From positions 2,356,001 through 2,420,000 of the forward strand of contig NZ_OCSR01000001.1 in NCBI RefSeq assembly GCF_900230185.1: a stretch of DNA of 64,000 bases. The letters run 5' to 3'. The stretch comes from Burkholderia sp. OK233. Its GTDB lineage: Bacteria > Pseudomonadota > Gammaproteobacteria > Burkholderiales > Burkholderiaceae. The stretch's first letter is position 1. Each line of letters starts with the position of its first letter. The translations under genes and the position numbers were made by a program. Under the pieces are notes generated by a model. The model was not told where the DNA came from. It saw only the letters and a list, made by a program, of their open reading frames with translations, and made no database searches. Shown piece by piece: positions 47,265-60,433 of this stretch.

Positions 47265-47728
47265 GCGACGGTGTGGATCGGGCGAACGGATGCGGCATGA
47301 CGCCGCGTCACGGTGCACATCGAGCAAACGACGAGCTCATCGAAGTTAAAGTAAAACTTCAATTTCGGCGCTAAGTTTTGGATTCGGCTGAACAATTGCA
47401 ATCGGTCCGCTTGCCTGTGGATAACTTTGTTGAGAACTTCGTTCAGATGCGCCGGGAACCGCGCTGCAGCGGCCTTCTGTGGGATTCCGCACATTTTGTC
47501 GTGACCCCGTGAAACCCTTGCCAGACAAGGCTTAGATCAAATGCGCCTGCAAAGTGCAAGGGCTAGGGCACGACGAAAGCTTCTACCGCGCCGCAGCGTG
47601 ATCAATGTGCATAAGTCAAGTCTTGACTTTCCCAAGACCGCCATCTGACGGCCTGCCGACTACAAATATTCCCTTAGGCCGAGAGCCCAGTTCGCTGCGT
47701 TGCAGCAAAAATGGCAACGTTTTCGGCG
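47265..47728. other. Intergenic region, mostly without genes
   Basis: About 460 bases between hemE and priA, both on the minus strand. Two minus-strand frames here (47261-47494, 47346-47528) have neither ribosome sites nor recognisable content. A small inverted repeat at 47613-47629 is listed separately. Confidence 0.55.
47613..47629. repeat. Short perfect inverted repeat, possible operator
   Basis: AAGTCAAG T CTTGACTT, an 8-bp perfect repeat with a one-base centre. The size suits a dimeric regulator. It lies about 100 bases beyond the hemE stop and not next to a start codon. Confidence 0.35.
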
Positions 47729-48829
47729 TCAGGTTGGTGCATGCGCGCCGCTGCGAATCGCGCGGCTATGACGATGTACTTCATCCACGAGCTCGGCAAC
47801 ATTCTCCGGCGGCGTGAACTGCGAAATGCCATGGCCGAGATTGAAAACGTGGCCAGGATGATTACCAAAGCTGTCGAGCACGGCGCGCGCTTCCATGCGG
47901 ATCGCGGCCGGCGGCGCAAACAGCACCGAAGGATCGATATTGCCTTGCAACGCCACCTTGCTGCCCACGCGCTCGCGCGCCTTGCTCAGGTTCACGGTCC
48001 AGTCGAGGCCCACCGCATCCACGCCGGTATCGGCGATCTCGTCGAGCCACAACCCGCCGCCCTTCGTGAAAGTGATCACCGGCACTTTTTCTCCGTCGTG
48101 ATCGCGTTTCAGCTGGCTCACGACCTGCTGGATGTACTGCAACGAGAAGCGTTGGTAGACGCCGTCCGCGAGCGCCCCGCCCCACGTGTCGAAAATCATC
48201 ACGGCTTGCGCGCCCGCCTCGATCTGCGCATTCAGGTACGCAGCAACCGACTTCGCATTGACGTCGAGAATTCGGTGCATCAGGTCCGGACGTGCATACA
48301 GCATCGATTTGACCGTGCGGAAGTCCGCCGAACCGCTGCCTTCGACCATGTAGCACGCCAGTGTCCACGGGCTGCCCGAAAAGCCGATCAGCGGCACGCG
48401 CTGGCGACCTTGCGCATCGGTCAGCGCGGTGCGGATTTCGCGCACCGCGTCGGTCACGTAGCGCAGTGTGGCGTCGATATCCGGGACTGCCAGGCGCGCC
48501 ACATCGTCTTCCGTGCGCACCGGACGAGCGAATTTCGGGCCCTCGCCGGCGACGAACTCGAGACCCAAGCCCATGGCGTCAGGCACGGTGAGAATATCGG
48601 AGAACAGAATCGCGGCGTCGAGCGGATAGCGCTCGAGCGGCTGCAGCGTGACTTCCGTTGCGTACGCCGAGTTCTTCGCCAGACCGAGGAAACTGCCCGC
48701 GCGACCCCGCGTGGCGTTGTATTCCGGCAGGTAGCGGCCCGCCTGCCGCATCAGCCAGATCGGCGTGTAGTCGGTCGGCTGGCGCAGCAGCGCGCGCAGG
48801 AAAGTGTCGTTCAGGAGTTTATGGGCCAC
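47729..48829 (-). CDS. hemE: Uroporphyrinogen decarboxylase
   Basis: 366 residues from a GTG at 48829 giving AHKLLND at the N-terminus, the usual start in this group; a TTG at 48850 is the alternative. Signatures are [18 protein letters not shown] near residue 30 and [16 protein letters not shown] near residue 150. It decarboxylates uroporphyrinogen III to coproporphyrinogen III in heme synthesis. Confidence 0.96.
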   Translation of the reverse strand: MAHKLLNDTFLRALLRQPTDYTPIWLMRQAGRYLPEYNATRGRAGSFLGLAKNSAYATEVTLQPLERYPLDAAILFSDILTVPDAMGLGLEFVAGEGPKFARPVRTEDDVARLAVPDIDATLRYVTDAVREIRTALTDAQGRQRVPLIGFSGSPWTLACYMVEGSGSADFRTVKSMLYARPDLMHRILDVNAKSVAAYLNAQIEAGAQAVMIFDTWGGALADGVYQRFSLQYIQQVVSQLKRDHDGEKVPVITFTKGGGLWLDEIADTGVDAVGLDWTVNLSKARERVGSKVALQGNIDPSVLFAPPAAIRMEARAVLDSFGNHPGHVFNLGHGISQFTPPENVAELVDEVHRHSRAIRSGAHAPT

Positions 48830-49047
48830 GTTGCGTACGACTGAAGGCAAAGGAGCATTTTACCGGACCCGGCTGGCCGCATCGCGCTTGATGCGGGCAA
48901 TAACTGTGGCGCGCCTTGCTTGCAGCCGGCTTTTTTACTGCCCGGTGCGGCGCCATGACTCAGCTGAACGGCCAATGTTCAAGCGTGAATTGCCGGGCTA
49001 TCATCCGACGGCCTTACCAAACAATTACGCGCAACCAAGGAGACTCG

Positions 49048-49845
49048 ATGAACAAGGCAGCACTCGCACTGCTCGGCGTTTTGGCCAGTGTTTTGATGCA
49101 CGCAGGTGTGGCTGAGGCGCAGACCGCCACCACCGCCGCAGCGCCCTCGCGGCTTGACGAAATTCTCACGCGCGGCACGCTGCGCGCCTGTACGACCGGC
49201 GATTACAAGCCTTATTCGTTTTACAAGGCAGACGGCCAGTTCGAAGGTATCGATATCGACATGACCGAGTCGCTCGCCAAATCACTCGGCGTGAAGGCGG
49301 AATTCGTCAAGACGTCGTGGCCCAACCTGATGAACGACTTCGTCGCGAAATGCGACGTCGGCGTGGGTGGTGTTTCACCGACACTCGAGCGCCAGAAGCG
49401 CGCTTTTTTCACGCAGGCGTACATGATCGACGGCAAGACGCCGATCGTTCGGTGTGACGACGTCAACAAGTATCAAACGGTGGCGCAGATCGACCAGCCG
49501 GCGACCCGCGTGATCGTCAATCCGGGCGGTACCAACGAGCGTTTCGCCAAGCAGTATTTCCCGCATGCGAACCTGACCGTCTATCCGGACAATGTGACGA
49601 TCTTTAAACAGATTCTCGCCGGCAAGGCCGACGTTATGGTGACGGATGCGTCGGAGACCTTGCTGCAGCAGAAGCTGAATCCGGGTCTTTGCTCGGTGCA
49701 CCCCGACAAGCCTTTCCAGTACGGCGAGAAGGCCTGGCTGCTGCCGCGCGGCGATGTCGCCTTCCAGCAATACGTCGATCAGTGGTTGCACCTTGCGCGA
49801 GCGACCGGCGAATATCAGGCGATCTCGGATAGGTGGCTGAAGTGA
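49048..49845 (+). CDS. PheC-like periplasmic cyclohexadienyl dehydratase (or amino-acid binding protein)
   Basis: 265 residues from the ATG at 49048, with AAGGAG about 5 bases upstream. Signal peptide ends near AEAQTAT. The fold is that of solute-binding proteins, but several stretches match Pseudomonas PheC as I recall it: TGDYKPYSFYKADG, SWPNLMNDF, IVNPGGTNERFA, YPDNVTIFKQI and YVDQWLHLA. Its TDASE corresponds to the TDA(x)E that supplies the general acid in PheC, so enzymatic activity is plausible: prephenate to phenylpyruvate, or arogenate to phenylalanine, in the periplasm. No transporter genes adjoin, consistent with an enzyme. Confidence 0.75.
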   Translation: MNKAALALLGVLASVLMHAGVAEAQTATTAAAPSRLDEILTRGTLRACTTGDYKPYSFYKADGQFEGIDIDMTESLAKSLGVKAEFVKTSWPNLMNDFVAKCDVGVGGVSPTLERQKRAFFTQAYMIDGKTPIVRCDDVNKYQTVAQIDQPATRVIVNPGGTNERFAKQYFPHANLTVYPDNVTIFKQILAGKADVMVTDASETLLQQKLNPGLCSVHPDKPFQYGEKAWLLPRGDVAFQQYVDQWLHLARATGEYQAISDRWLK

Positions 49846-50720
49846 AGGTTGTGAGGTACGGCCTGCGTCGCGTTCAATTGGAAAAGCCCGGCGTCTTGAA
49901 CGATTAATAGGTTCGCATGGCTGCCACAATCGTGTAACCAGACCCCAAGGTGTTAAACAAAATCCGAACAATCTGGTTGAACAGGAGGCCAACGAACCGG
50001 CCTCTTGCACGTCTTTCCCGCATGCGCGGGGTGTTGCAGCGCAGCGCACACACTTGTCCGCAAAAAGACGGACTTCGTAACGCTGGAAAAGCGCCTGTAA
50101 TACAGCCGATTCATGCAGAAAAAGATGAGCATGCAACCATTTCATGCGGAATCGACTGAACGGATTACCCCGCAATATGCGTCGCGAATAGCATCAATCA
50201 AGCGTATGAAATTGCGCAACAGTCATCGGTAAAAATTACGTTTAAAATGTTTCGGATTGGAAATAAGTCCCGCAACGCCTTATCTGGCGGGCGTTACAAC
50301 CTGAAACACTTTGTTACCGCGCTCGTAGGCTAATTCGCCCACAATGCCCTCAACGGTTTCAACACGGATGTGGCTGGGTGCGTGGTGTGAGCGGATACGA
50401 TGCACTTGCCGGTCGGCGTATGCCGAAGCCCTGTGAAGGGGCATCCCTGCTGGGGCCGTAGTCGACGCAGGGTCGTCGTCTCAGTTGGTTCCATCTTTGG
50501 TCTCCTCGCGCTAACCCCGTAGCGTGTGGTTTTTAGCGGGCTCCAGGCCCGCTTTTTTTTCGTCTGGTCAAACGTTTGCGAGCTTCCCGGCGGATCGATT
50601 TGGCGGTTTTCCAGCCGCGCGTTCTTGCCGCTCAGTAGTTCATTCCATAGCAAACGGTTTTCCCCAACATGCCGGTCGGCGTCGCGCGAAGATTCGCGCG
50701 ACGCCGAACCCGCCTAGCCA
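49846..50720. other. Gene-poor region with possible small RNA or peptide
   Basis: About 870 bases between two units. An orphan plus-strand terminator lies at 50535-50560. Two short frames without clear homologues overlap on opposite strands: plus 50400-50522 (40 residues, ending just before the terminator) and minus 50280-50444 (54 residues, VETVEGIVGELAYERG). Neither has a strong ribosome site, so I do not list them as genes. Confidence 0.5.
50535..50560 (+). terminator. Orphan Rho-independent terminator
   Basis: AGCGGGC, 5-base loop, GCCCGCT, then eight T. There is no annotated plus-strand gene for over 600 bases upstream, so a small RNA or small protein may end here. Confidence 0.9.
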
Positions 50721-52451
50721 TCAAGCCGTCTTGTCTTCCTGCACCTTCAATTCACTGATCATCCGTTCGCGCATGACGAATTTCTGCACCTTGCCGGTGA
50801 CGGTCATTGGCAATTCGTCGACGAAACGGATGTACTTCGGCACCTTGTAGTGCGCGATCTGGCCCTTGCAGAATTGCTGGATTTCCTCAGCTGTGGCCTG
50901 CTCTCCCGAGCGCAATACGATCCACGCACACACTTCCTCGCCGTACTTCGCGTCGGGCACGCCAAACACCTGCACGCTCTGGATTTTCGGGTGGCGGAAC
51001 AAAAACTCTTCGATCTCGCGCGGGTAGATGTTTTCGCCGCCGCGAATCAGCATGTCCTTCAGGCGGCCGACGATGTTGCAATAGCCTTCGGCATCGAGTG
51101 TCGCCAGATCGCCGGTATGCATCCAGCCGTCGATGATGCTTTCCCGCGTCTTCGCTTCGTCCCCCCAATAGCCCTGCATCACCGAATAGCCCTTGGTGCA
51201 CAGTTCGCCCGTCTCGCCGACCGGCACGATCGCGCCGAGCGGATCGACGATCTTCACCTCCAGATGCGGCTGGATGCGGCCGACCGTCGTGGTGCGTTTG
51301 TCGAGCGGGTCGGTGGTGGAACTCTGGAAGGACACCGGGCTGGTCTCGGTCATACCGTATGCGATCGTGATCTCGTTCAGATGCATCTTCGAGACGACCT
51401 TCTTCATCGTCTCGATCGGGCACGGCGACCCGGCCATGATTCCGGTGCGCAGGCGCAAGAAGTCGTAAGTGGCGAAGTTCGGATGATCGAGTTCGGCGAT
51501 AAACATGGTCGGTACCCCGTGCAGCGCGGTGCACTGCTCTTCGGCGACGGCCGCCAGCGTAGCGGCTGGGTCGAAGCCCTCACCCGGGAACACCATATTC
51601 GCGCCGACCGATACGCACGCCAGCACCGCCAGCACCATGCCGAAGCAGTGATAGAGCGGGACGGGAATGCATAGGCCGTCCTGCTCCGTTAGGCGCATCG
51701 CCATCGCAATATAGCGCGCGTTGTTGACGACATTCCTGTGGGTCAGCGTCGCGCCCTTCGGATTGCCTGTCGTGCCGCTGGTGAACTGAATGTTGATCGG
51801 GTCGTGGCAGGAGAGCGTCGCGCCGATGGCGTCGAGCCTGGCGACGTCGAGCGTTGCGCGGCCCTGCTCGATCATGTCGGAGAAGGTCAGCATGCCGGGC
51901 GTTTCGGTGTCGCACATGCGGATCACAAAGCGCAGATCGGGCAGGCGAGCGGCACGCAGTTCGCCCGGCGCTTGCGTTGCCAGTTCCGGCGCCAGTTCCT
52001 GCAGCATCTCGAGGTACATCGACGTTTTGAAACGCTCCGCGGCGATGATCGCCTTACAGCTCACCTTGTTCAGCGCGTACTCGAGTTCGGAGAGCCGGTA
52101 AGCCGGGTTGATGTTGACAAGCACGGCGCCGATGCGTGCCGTCGCGAACTGGGTAAGCAGCCATTCCACGCGGTTCGGCGACCAGATGCCGACGCGGTCG
52201 CCCTTCACGATGCCGAGTGCGAGGAGCCCGGCCGCCAGCACGTCGATTTCTTCGGCGAACTCCTTCCACGTCCAGCGGATTCCTTGCTCGCGAAACACCA
52301 CGGCCGGGCGGTCAGGGAAGCGCGCCGCAGTGTCGCACAGAAACTGCCCTAGCGGTGCTTCACTCAACGGGATCTCGGTCGACCCGCGAACATACGACAG
52401 GTCGTCTTTGGGTTCGATGAGTGCGCCTTCGCCTGACATGTGCGTTGCCAT
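50721..52451 (-). CDS. Acyl-CoA synthetase (AMP-binding, medium/long-chain fatty acid type)
   Basis: 576 residues, ATG at 52451 with GGAGA 7 bases upstream. Adenylation motifs: P-loop-like [12 protein letters not shown] near residue 210, YGMTETSP, and [16 protein letters not shown] with the hinge, then [18 protein letters not shown] and the catalytic lysine in [11 protein letters not shown]. It resembles ACSF2-like fatty-acid CoA ligases. No beta-oxidation genes are adjacent. Confidence 0.9.
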   Translation of the reverse strand: MATHMSGEGALIEPKDDLSYVRGSTEIPLSEAPLGQFLCDTAARFPDRPAVVFREQGIRWTWKEFAEEIDVLAAGLLALGIVKGDRVGIWSPNRVEWLLTQFATARIGAVLVNINPAYRLSELEYALNKVSCKAIIAAERFKTSMYLEMLQELAPELATQAPGELRAARLPDLRFVIRMCDTETPGMLTFSDMIEQGRATLDVARLDAIGATLSCHDPINIQFTSGTTGNPKGATLTHRNVVNNARYIAMAMRLTEQDGLCIPVPLYHCFGMVLAVLACVSVGANMVFPGEGFDPAATLAAVAEEQCTALHGVPTMFIAELDHPNFATYDFLRLRTGIMAGSPCPIETMKKVVSKMHLNEITIAYGMTETSPVSFQSSTTDPLDKRTTTVGRIQPHLEVKIVDPLGAIVPVGETGELCTKGYSVMQGYWGDEAKTRESIIDGWMHTGDLATLDAEGYCNIVGRLKDMLIRGGENIYPREIEEFLFRHPKIQSVQVFGVPDAKYGEEVCAWIVLRSGEQATAEEIQQFCKGQIAHYKVPKYIRFVDELPMTVTGKVQKFVMRERMISELKVQEDKTA

Positions 52452-52645
52452 GGTGTTGTCTCCGTGAGCGGAAGCTCGCCCAGTCTATTGAAATGAAATT
52501 GAAATCGATTGTGCCACCGGCACGTGTCTGTACGGCATCAAGTCTTACCCGCAGCGCATTGGCGGCTAGAGGACTCGCTTCGACTGCTCACGCTCGATCT
52601 GACTACACGATTTTTCTGATCTTTCCGTAAACGTCAAGTACAGAT

Positions 52646-52680
52646 CAAAAAAAAGCAGCCACGAAGGCTGCTTTTTCTCT
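52646..52680 (-). terminator. Rho-independent terminator of the atp operon
   Basis: Minus strand AAAAGCAGCC, loop TTCGT, GGCTGCTTTT and more T (plus-strand A tract at 52647-52654). It lies just past atpC. Confidence 0.93.
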
Positions 52681-52692
52681 GAAACGTGTTGC

Positions 52693-53118
52693 TTAGTCCC
52701 GACCGCGCAGCTTGCGCAGACGCTGGATCGCAGCGAGCTGAGCCGTCGCATACGTCAGTTCCGCTTGCGCAGTGGCGTATTCGAGGTTCGAACCCGTGTT
52801 CTGCAGCGCTTCTTCTGCGCGCTTACGTGCATCTTCGGCTTTGGCTTCGTCGAGATCCTTGCCGCGGATCGCCGTGTCGGCGAGAACCGTCACTGCGCCA
52901 GGCTGGATTTCGAGGATACCGCCGGCGACGAACACAAACTCTTCTTCGCCGTTTTCAGCTTCGATGCGCACCGCACCCGGACGAATCCGCGTGATGAGCG
53001 GCGTGTGGCCCGGCAGAATGCCGAGTTCACCTGCTTCGCCCGGCAGCGCGACGAATTTCGCCTGGCCCGAGAAGATCTGCTCTTCCGCGCTGACGACGTC
53101 TACCTTGATTGTTGCCAT
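52693..53118 (-). CDS. atpC: F1 ATP synthase epsilon subunit
   Basis: 141 residues. N-terminal beta sandwich ([24 protein letters not shown], quoted in part as [11 protein letters not shown]) and C-terminal helical pair ending RLRKLRGRD. Last gene of the atp operon, followed by the terminator. Confidence 0.96.
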   Translation of the reverse strand: MATIKVDVVSAEEQIFSGQAKFVALPGEAGELGILPGHTPLITRIRPGAVRIEAENGEEEFVFVAGGILEIQPGAVTVLADTAIRGKDLDEAKAEDARKRAEEALQNTGSNLEYATAQAELTYATAQLAAIQRLRKLRGRD

Positions 53119-53226
53119 AAGTGTCGACTCCTGGTTGAGCGTAGTAAGAGGCGCCGGTTTTACGTTCCAATACCGCTTGAGTATCGAGACGCGCGAGGCC
53201 GGCGCCCGCTTCGTTACACCCGACCT

Positions 53227-54639
<1,413 letters not shown>

Positions 54640-54737
54640 TCAATTCTTCACTCGCGCAAAGGCGCTGTTTCGATGGGGCCGCCTGGGCGGGGTGCGCCAC
54701 GAGGGCGCACACGAAGCGGCGTGCTTGACCGTTATGG

Positions 54738-55622
54738 TCAGACTGCCGCCGCGCCACCGACGATTTCCGACAGTTCTTTCGTGATCGCGGCCTGACGGCT
54801 CTTGTTGTACACGAGCTGCAGTTCGTTGATGACCGTCTTCGCATTGTCCGAAGCGGCCTTCATTGCGACCATTCGTGCCGACTGCTCCGATGCCATGTTT
54901 TCCGCGACGGCCTGATAGACCAGCGCTTCGACATAACGCACCAGCAGCTCGTCCACCACTGCCTGTGCATCCGGCTCGTAGATGTAGTCCCACTGCGTGC
55001 TCGGCGTCGCGCGGTCTTCGTCCTTGCGCTCGAACTGGTCTGCCGACAGCGGCAGCAGTTGCTCGATCACCGGCTCCTGCTTCATCGTGTTGACGAAGCG
55101 CGTGTACGCGAGGTACACCGCCGAAACCTTGCCTTCCGAGTACAGGTCGAGCTGCACCTTCACCGCGCCGATCAGCTTTTCCAGATGCGGCGTGTCGCCC
55201 AGATGCACGACATTCGACACCACCTTGGCGCGCAGACGATTCAGGAAACCCAGACCCTTGGTGCCAATCGCAGTTGCTTCGATCGTCTTGCCCTGGCCTT
55301 CCAGTTCCTTGAACTTCTGCAGCGACGCACGCAGCACGTTGGTGTTCATCCCACCGCACAGACCTTTATCGGTCGTAACGAGGATGATGCCGGCCATTTT
55401 CGCGCCTTCGTTCGACACCATGAACGGGTGACGATACTCCGGGTTCGCACGGCTCATGTGCGCAGCGATATCGCGGACCTTGTCGGCATACGGGCGAGCA
55501 GCGCGCATGCGCTCCTGAGCGCGGCGCATCTTCGATGCGGCCACCATCTCCATCGCTTTCGTGATCTTGCGCGTGTTTTGCACGCTCTTGATCTTGCCGC
55601 GAATTTCCTTCATTCCAGCCAT
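54738..55622 (-). CDS. atpG: F1 ATP synthase gamma subunit
   Basis: 294 residues from the ATG at 55622, giving the standard [11 protein letters not shown]; an upstream frame to 55679 has no homology. N-terminal helix [20 protein letters not shown] and C-terminal [15 protein letters not shown] form the rotor shaft. Confidence 0.97.
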   Translation of the reverse strand: MAGMKEIRGKIKSVQNTRKITKAMEMVAASKMRRAQERMRAARPYADKVRDIAAHMSRANPEYRHPFMVSNEGAKMAGIILVTTDKGLCGGMNTNVLRASLQKFKELEGQGKTIEATAIGTKGLGFLNRLRAKVVSNVVHLGDTPHLEKLIGAVKVQLDLYSEGKVSAVYLAYTRFVNTMKQEPVIEQLLPLSADQFERKDEDRATPSTQWDYIYEPDAQAVVDELLVRYVEALVYQAVAENMASEQSARMVAMKAASDNAKTVINELQLVYNKSRQAAITKELSEIVGGAAAV

Positions 55623-55761
55623 TGCTTGCTCCTTGTCGGCCCGAGTTAGCGCTTCAGCGCTTACTCGGGTCCCATGCAAAGCGATCGAAGCAGCGCGGGT
55701 TCAGTTGCCTGCGGCCCGCGCCGCTTCAAGGTCCGTTTATGCCTTGCGGATCACTCGCGGA

Positions 55762-57303
55762 TCAATAAGCGCCGGACTTCTTGAAGTCTTTGAGAGCCGT
55801 ATGCAGCAGGGCTTCGTCGTCCTTCGAGAGTTCCTTGGTATCTTCGATGCGCTTGATCAGGTCAGCGTGCTTCGACTTCAGGTAATCACGCAGGCCCTTT
55901 TCGAACGGCAGCACCTGCGCGACTTCGAGGTCGTCCAGGTAACCGTTGTTCGCAGCGAACAGCGCGACAGCCAGTTCCCACACTTGCAGCGGCTGATACT
56001 GCGGCTGCTTCAGCAGTTCCGTCACGCGGCGGCCGCGCTCCAGTTGCTTGCGGGTCGCTTCGTCGAGGTCCGATGCGAACTGCGCAAACGCTGCGAGTTC
56101 ACGGTACTGCGCGAGGTCGGTACGGATACCGCCCGACAGCTTCTTCACGACCTTGGTTTGAGCCGCACCACCCACGCGCGAGACCGACACACCGGCGTTA
56201 ATTGCCGGGCGGATACCTGCGTTGAAAAGGTCGGTTTCCAGGAAGATCTGGCCGTCGGTAATCGAGATCACGTTCGTCGGAACGAATGCGGTCACGTCGC
56301 CTGCTTGCGTTTCAATGACCGGCAGCGCCGTCAGCGAACCGCTCTTGCCCTTCACTTCGCCGTTCGTGAACTTCTCGACGTACTCTTCCGAGACGCGAGC
56401 AGCACGCTCCAGCAGACGCGAGTGCAGATAGAACACGTCGCCCGGGTAAGCTTCGCGGCCCGGCGGGCGGCGCAGCAGCAGCGAGATCTGACGGTATGCC
56501 CAAGCTTGCTTGGTCAAATCGTCATAAACGATCAGGGCGTCTTGACCGCGGTCGCGGAAGTATTCGCCCATCGTGCAGCCAGCGTACGGTGCGAGGTACT
56601 GCATCGCAGCCGATTCCGAAGCCGAAGCGGCCACGACGATCGTGTACTCCAGCGCGCCGGTTTCTTCGAGCTTGCGGACCACGTTCATGATCGACGAAGC
56701 CTTCTGGCCGATCGCGACGTAGATACAGAAGAGGTTCTTGCCCTTCTGGTTGATGATCGCGTCGACTGCGACTGCGGTCTTGCCGCACTGGCGGTCGCCA
56801 ATGATCAGCTCACGCTGGCCACGGCCAACCGGCACCATCGCGTCGATCGACTTCAGACCGGTTTGAACCGGCTCCGAAACCGACTTACGCCAGATCACGC
56901 CCGGAGCAATCTTTTCGATCGCGTCGGTTTTCTTCGCGTTGACCGGGCCCTTGCCGTCGATCGGGTTGCCGAGTGCATCGACCACGCGGCCGAGCAGTTC
57001 CGGACCCACCGGCACTTCGAGAATGCGGCCCGTCGTCTTGACGATGTCGCCTTCCGAAATGTGTTCGTACTCACCCAGAATCACGGCGCCGACCGAGTCG
57101 CGCTCGAGGTTCAGTGCGAGACCGAAGGTGTTGCCCGGGAATTCGAGCATTTCGCCCTGCATCACTTCCGACAGGCCGTGAATACGCACGATACCGTCGG
57201 TCACGGAGATCACGGTGCCCTGATTGCGAACGTCTGCGCTCGCTTCAAGGCCCTGGATCCGGCTCTTGATCAGCTCGCTGATCTCAGAGGGATTGAGTTG
57301 CAT
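55762..57303 (-). CDS. atpA: F1 ATP synthase alpha subunit
   Basis: 513 residues. P-loop [13 protein letters not shown] near residue 170, with Cys in place of the more usual Thr, which I recall as normal in Burkholderia. Ends KSGAY. Regulatory nucleotide-binding subunit of F1. Confidence 0.98.
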   Translation of the reverse strand: MQLNPSEISELIKSRIQGLEASADVRNQGTVISVTDGIVRIHGLSEVMQGEMLEFPGNTFGLALNLERDSVGAVILGEYEHISEGDIVKTTGRILEVPVGPELLGRVVDALGNPIDGKGPVNAKKTDAIEKIAPGVIWRKSVSEPVQTGLKSIDAMVPVGRGQRELIIGDRQCGKTAVAVDAIINQKGKNLFCIYVAIGQKASSIMNVVRKLEETGALEYTIVVAASASESAAMQYLAPYAGCTMGEYFRDRGQDALIVYDDLTKQAWAYRQISLLLRRPPGREAYPGDVFYLHSRLLERAARVSEEYVEKFTNGEVKGKSGSLTALPVIETQAGDVTAFVPTNVISITDGQIFLETDLFNAGIRPAINAGVSVSRVGGAAQTKVVKKLSGGIRTDLAQYRELAAFAQFASDLDEATRKQLERGRRVTELLKQPQYQPLQVWELAVALFAANNGYLDDLEVAQVLPFEKGLRDYLKSKHADLIKRIEDTKELSKDDEALLHTALKDFKKSGAY

Positions 57304-57361
57304 TATTCGCTCCTGATAGTCAATTCTGTTGCGTGCCAGCCGCTTCAGCGCTTTCGGCGCT

Positions 57362-57901
57362 TCAGGCCGTCAGAGCCGTCTGCATGCTGGCAAGCCGCGC
57401 GCGGACCGAGGTATCGAGCACTTCGTCGCCGACCGTCACGCGCACGCCGCCGATCAGCGACGAGTCGACTTCGACCGTCGGCTTCAGCTTGCGCTTGAAT
57501 TTGCGTTCGAGACCTGCGACGAGTTCGTTCAACTGCGCGCCTTCGAGCGGGAATGCGCTGACGATCAGCACATCTGCCGCCCCTTCGCGGGCGTTCTTCA
57601 ACTCTTCGAACTGCGTGGCGATTTCCGGCAGCAATTGCAGGCGATGGTTATCGACCAGCATTTGCACCAGATTCTTCGCTTGTGCATTGTCCTTGAGCGG
57701 CGACTTAACCGCGGACAGCAGCAAATCGCTGACCTGTGCGCGGCTCACTTTCGGGCTCGAGGCGATCGACAGCACTTCGGGCAGACGCGCAACCTGTGCC
57801 AGCTCCTGCACGAGCGTGGACCAGGCGGCGATGTCACCAGCTTCGGCCACGCCAAACAGCGCTTCTGCGTACGGACGGGCGATGGTTGCAAGTTCGGCCA
57901 T
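57362..57901 (-). CDS. atpH: F1 ATP synthase delta subunit
   Basis: 179 residues, starting [14 protein letters not shown] and with [23 protein letters not shown] near the C-terminus, both diagnostic. It connects F1 to the peripheral stalk. Starts 2 bases after the atpF stop. Confidence 0.97.
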   Translation of the reverse strand: MAELATIARPYAEALFGVAEAGDIAAWSTLVQELAQVARLPEVLSIASSPKVSRAQVSDLLLSAVKSPLKDNAQAKNLVQMLVDNHRLQLLPEIATQFEELKNAREGAADVLIVSAFPLEGAQLNELVAGLERKFKRKLKPTVEVDSSLIGGVRVTVGDEVLDTSVRARLASMQTALTA

Positions 57902-57903
57902 GA

Positions 57904-58374
57904 TCAGAGCTCGGCTTTCAGTTGATTCAGCAGGTCAGCGTGAGCTGCCTGGTCGACTTCGCGCTTCAGGATCTGTTCAGCGCCCTTCACTGCGAGTGCA
58001 GCAACTTCGCCGCGCAGCGTTTCGCGGGCCTTCACAACTTGCTGTTCCGCGTCGGCCTTCGCTTGCGCGATGATGCGAGCGGCTTCAGCTTGTGCTTGAG
58101 CCTTGATTTCGTCGGCGACTGTCACTGCGCGCTTTTCTGCGTCAGCAATACGTTGTTGACCGTCGTTGCGTGCCTGAGCCAGTTCCTGGTCGACGCGCTT
58201 GTGGGCGGCTTCGAGTTCAGCCTTGCCCTTTTCAGCGGCAGACAAACCGTCAGCAATCTTCTTTGAGCGCTCGTCGAGGGCGTTGATCAACGGCGGCCAC
58301 ACGAACTTCATCGTGAACCACGCGAGGATCAGGAACACGACCATTTGCGCAAACAGGGTTGCGTTGAGATTCAC
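57904..58374 (-). CDS. atpF: Fo ATP synthase b subunit
   Basis: 156 residues. One N-terminal membrane helix ([20 protein letters not shown]) followed by a long alanine- and charge-rich helix, as expected for the peripheral stalk dimer. Confidence 0.97.
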   Translation of the reverse strand: MNLNATLFAQMVVFLILAWFTMKFVWPPLINALDERSKKIADGLSAAEKGKAELEAAHKRVDQELAQARNDGQQRIADAEKRAVTVADEIKAQAQAEAARIIAQAKADAEQQVVKARETLRGEVAALAVKGAEQILKREVDQAAHADLLNQLKAEL

Positions 58375-58512
58375 GGTGTTTCCTTAAACGTTGCTAGTTC
58401 GGAAAGTGAAACGGCAAGGCGCTCATCGATTCTGTATTCGATCAGCGCCCAAGTGCCCGTTCCGCCCTGCGCCTTTACCAGTTATAGCTCAGGCGCAAAC
58501 TTCCGAGGAACC

Positions 58513-58806
<294 letters not shown>

Positions 58807-58874
58807 TTAGAACTGGTTGGAACTGGGATTTAATAAAACAAAACTAAAACAATTCGTCGTTCGACACGCCGTGA

Positions 58875-59726
58875 TTAGTGGCTGTCGTGTGCCTGTCCGA
58901 TGTACACCAGCGTCAGCATCATGAAAATGAACGCTTGCAGCAGAACGATCAGGATGTGGAAGATCGCCCAGACCGTGCCTGCGATGACGTGGCCGATAAA
59001 GCCGAGCACTGACGCGTCCGCGCCGAAACCCCACATGCTGCCGAGGAGAGCAATCAGCAGGAACAACAGCTCGCCCGCGTACATGTTGCCGAACAGCCGC
59101 ATGCCGAGCGAAACCGTCTTTGCGACGAACTCGATGATGTTCAATGCAAGGTTCGGGATCCACAGCAGCGGATGCGCGCCGAACGGAGCCGACAGCAGTT
59201 CATGCACGAAGCCGCCTGCGCCCTTGATCTTGAAGTTGTAGTAAATCATCAGCGCGAACACGCCGAGCGCGATGCCGAGCGTGCCGTTCAGGTCGGCGGT
59301 CGGCACGATGCGGTGATGGGGGATGGCTTCCGACAGGCCCAGCCAGCCGATCACGCGGCCCGGCAGGTCGACGGGGATGAAGTCGAGCGAGTTCATCAAC
59401 GCGACCCAGACGAACACGGTCAGTGCCAGCGGTGCGATGAAGGTGCGCGAGCCGTGGATCATCGACTTCGATTGATCTTCGACCATCTCGACCAGCATTT
59501 CGATCGCGCACTGGAAACGACCCGGCACGCCGGACGTCGCCTTGCGAGCCGCCAGATGCAGGATGGCGATCGTGGCCAGACCGCAAACGATCGACCAGAA
59601 GAGGGTGTCCAGATTCCACACGTGAATGTCGAAAATCGACGTCTGGTGCGCGGTGGAAAAGTTCTGCAAGTGGTGCGCGATGTACTCGGACGGATCCAGA
59701 GCGCGCGTGCCTTCGCTAGCTGCCAT
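58875..59726 (-). CDS. atpB: Fo ATP synthase a subunit
   Basis: 283 residues from the ATG at 59726 ([16 protein letters not shown]). The essential arginine is in [17 protein letters not shown] near residue 225, followed by the last helices of the proton channel. Confidence 0.96.
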   Translation of the reverse strand: MAASEGTRALDPSEYIAHHLQNFSTAHQTSIFDIHVWNLDTLFWSIVCGLATIAILHLAARKATSGVPGRFQCAIEMLVEMVEDQSKSMIHGSRTFIAPLALTVFVWVALMNSLDFIPVDLPGRVIGWLGLSEAIPHHRIVPTADLNGTLGIALGVFALMIYYNFKIKGAGGFVHELLSAPFGAHPLLWIPNLALNIIEFVAKTVSLGMRLFGNMYAGELLFLLIALLGSMWGFGADASVLGFIGHVIAGTVWAIFHILIVLLQAFIFMMLTLVYIGQAHDSH

Positions 59727-59887
59727 ATCGTTAATGCCACCCAAATTGTCGAAAATCGTCTTAGGCCGTTCCCGCCGCAATTCTGTATTGCGGGAACACG
59801 CCGGGTGCGGATCGTGTCATATCCGCACTCCTTACGCCAGCGCTGCGCGCCAGCCTGAATTTTGCGTTGCTACTCTCTGCTACTACC

Positions 59888-60433
59888 TTAGCGCCACGCG
59901 AGGGCGATCCAGTAAGTCTTGAGCGCGATGAGGTAAGTCACGAGCAGCGGCACCCAGCGTACGTCGTGATACCAGAAAGCGATGGCTACAAACATCGCGA
60001 TCGTTGTCCCCATCTTGAGCGCTTCGCCGATCATCCAGCTCATCACTGTTTCGGCGCCGCTCAGCGTTCTAAGTCGTGCCGCGAACAACGCGCCCGGCAC
60101 CCAGCAGATCGCTCCCCCCAGGAACGCGGACAGCGCAGCAGCGCCCGGCGGCTTGTAGAACAGCCACCACACCAGCGTAGCACCCAGGGACAAAACCATT
60201 TGCGCCACCACGACCTTGAAAGGCGTGACGCGCGATGGACGACTCACATTCGGACCAAACAGCTTTTCAGCCTCAGCCCGCGTGAGCGGAACGATATTGT
60301 TATCTTGTTGCTCGACATCCCACGCATCGTCAGTTGTAACGTGCAGACCGGTGGACGCATCGGAAACGGTGCGTTCAGCGCGGTGGTCGTCACGCCCATT
60401 CTTCGGCGCTTGATTCGACGTTTTAACCGCCAT
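59888..60433 (-). CDS. atpI: ATP synthase assembly factor AtpI
   Basis: 181 residues with a polar N-terminal extension of about 70 residues and then four membrane segments (VVVAQMVLSLGATLVWWLF, AALSAFLGGAICWVPGALFAARL, and two more). First gene of the operon. It helps assemble the c-ring. Confidence 0.9.
   Translation of the reverse strand: MAVKTSNQAPKNGRDDHRAERTVSDASTGLHVTTDDAWDVEQQDNNIVPLTRAEAEKLFGPNVSRPSRVTPFKVVVAQMVLSLGATLVWWLFYKPPGAAALSAFLGGAICWVPGALFAARLRTLSGAETVMSWMIGEALKMGTTIAMFVAIAFWYHDVRWVPLLVTYLIALKTYWIALAWR

Noticed and set aside
47261..47528. Two short minus frames upstream of priA
   Set aside because: No ribosome sites, and one overlaps the priA start.
50280..50522. Opposed 54- and 40-codon frames
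   Set aside because: Without ribosome sites or homologues neither can be preferred; described as a finding only.
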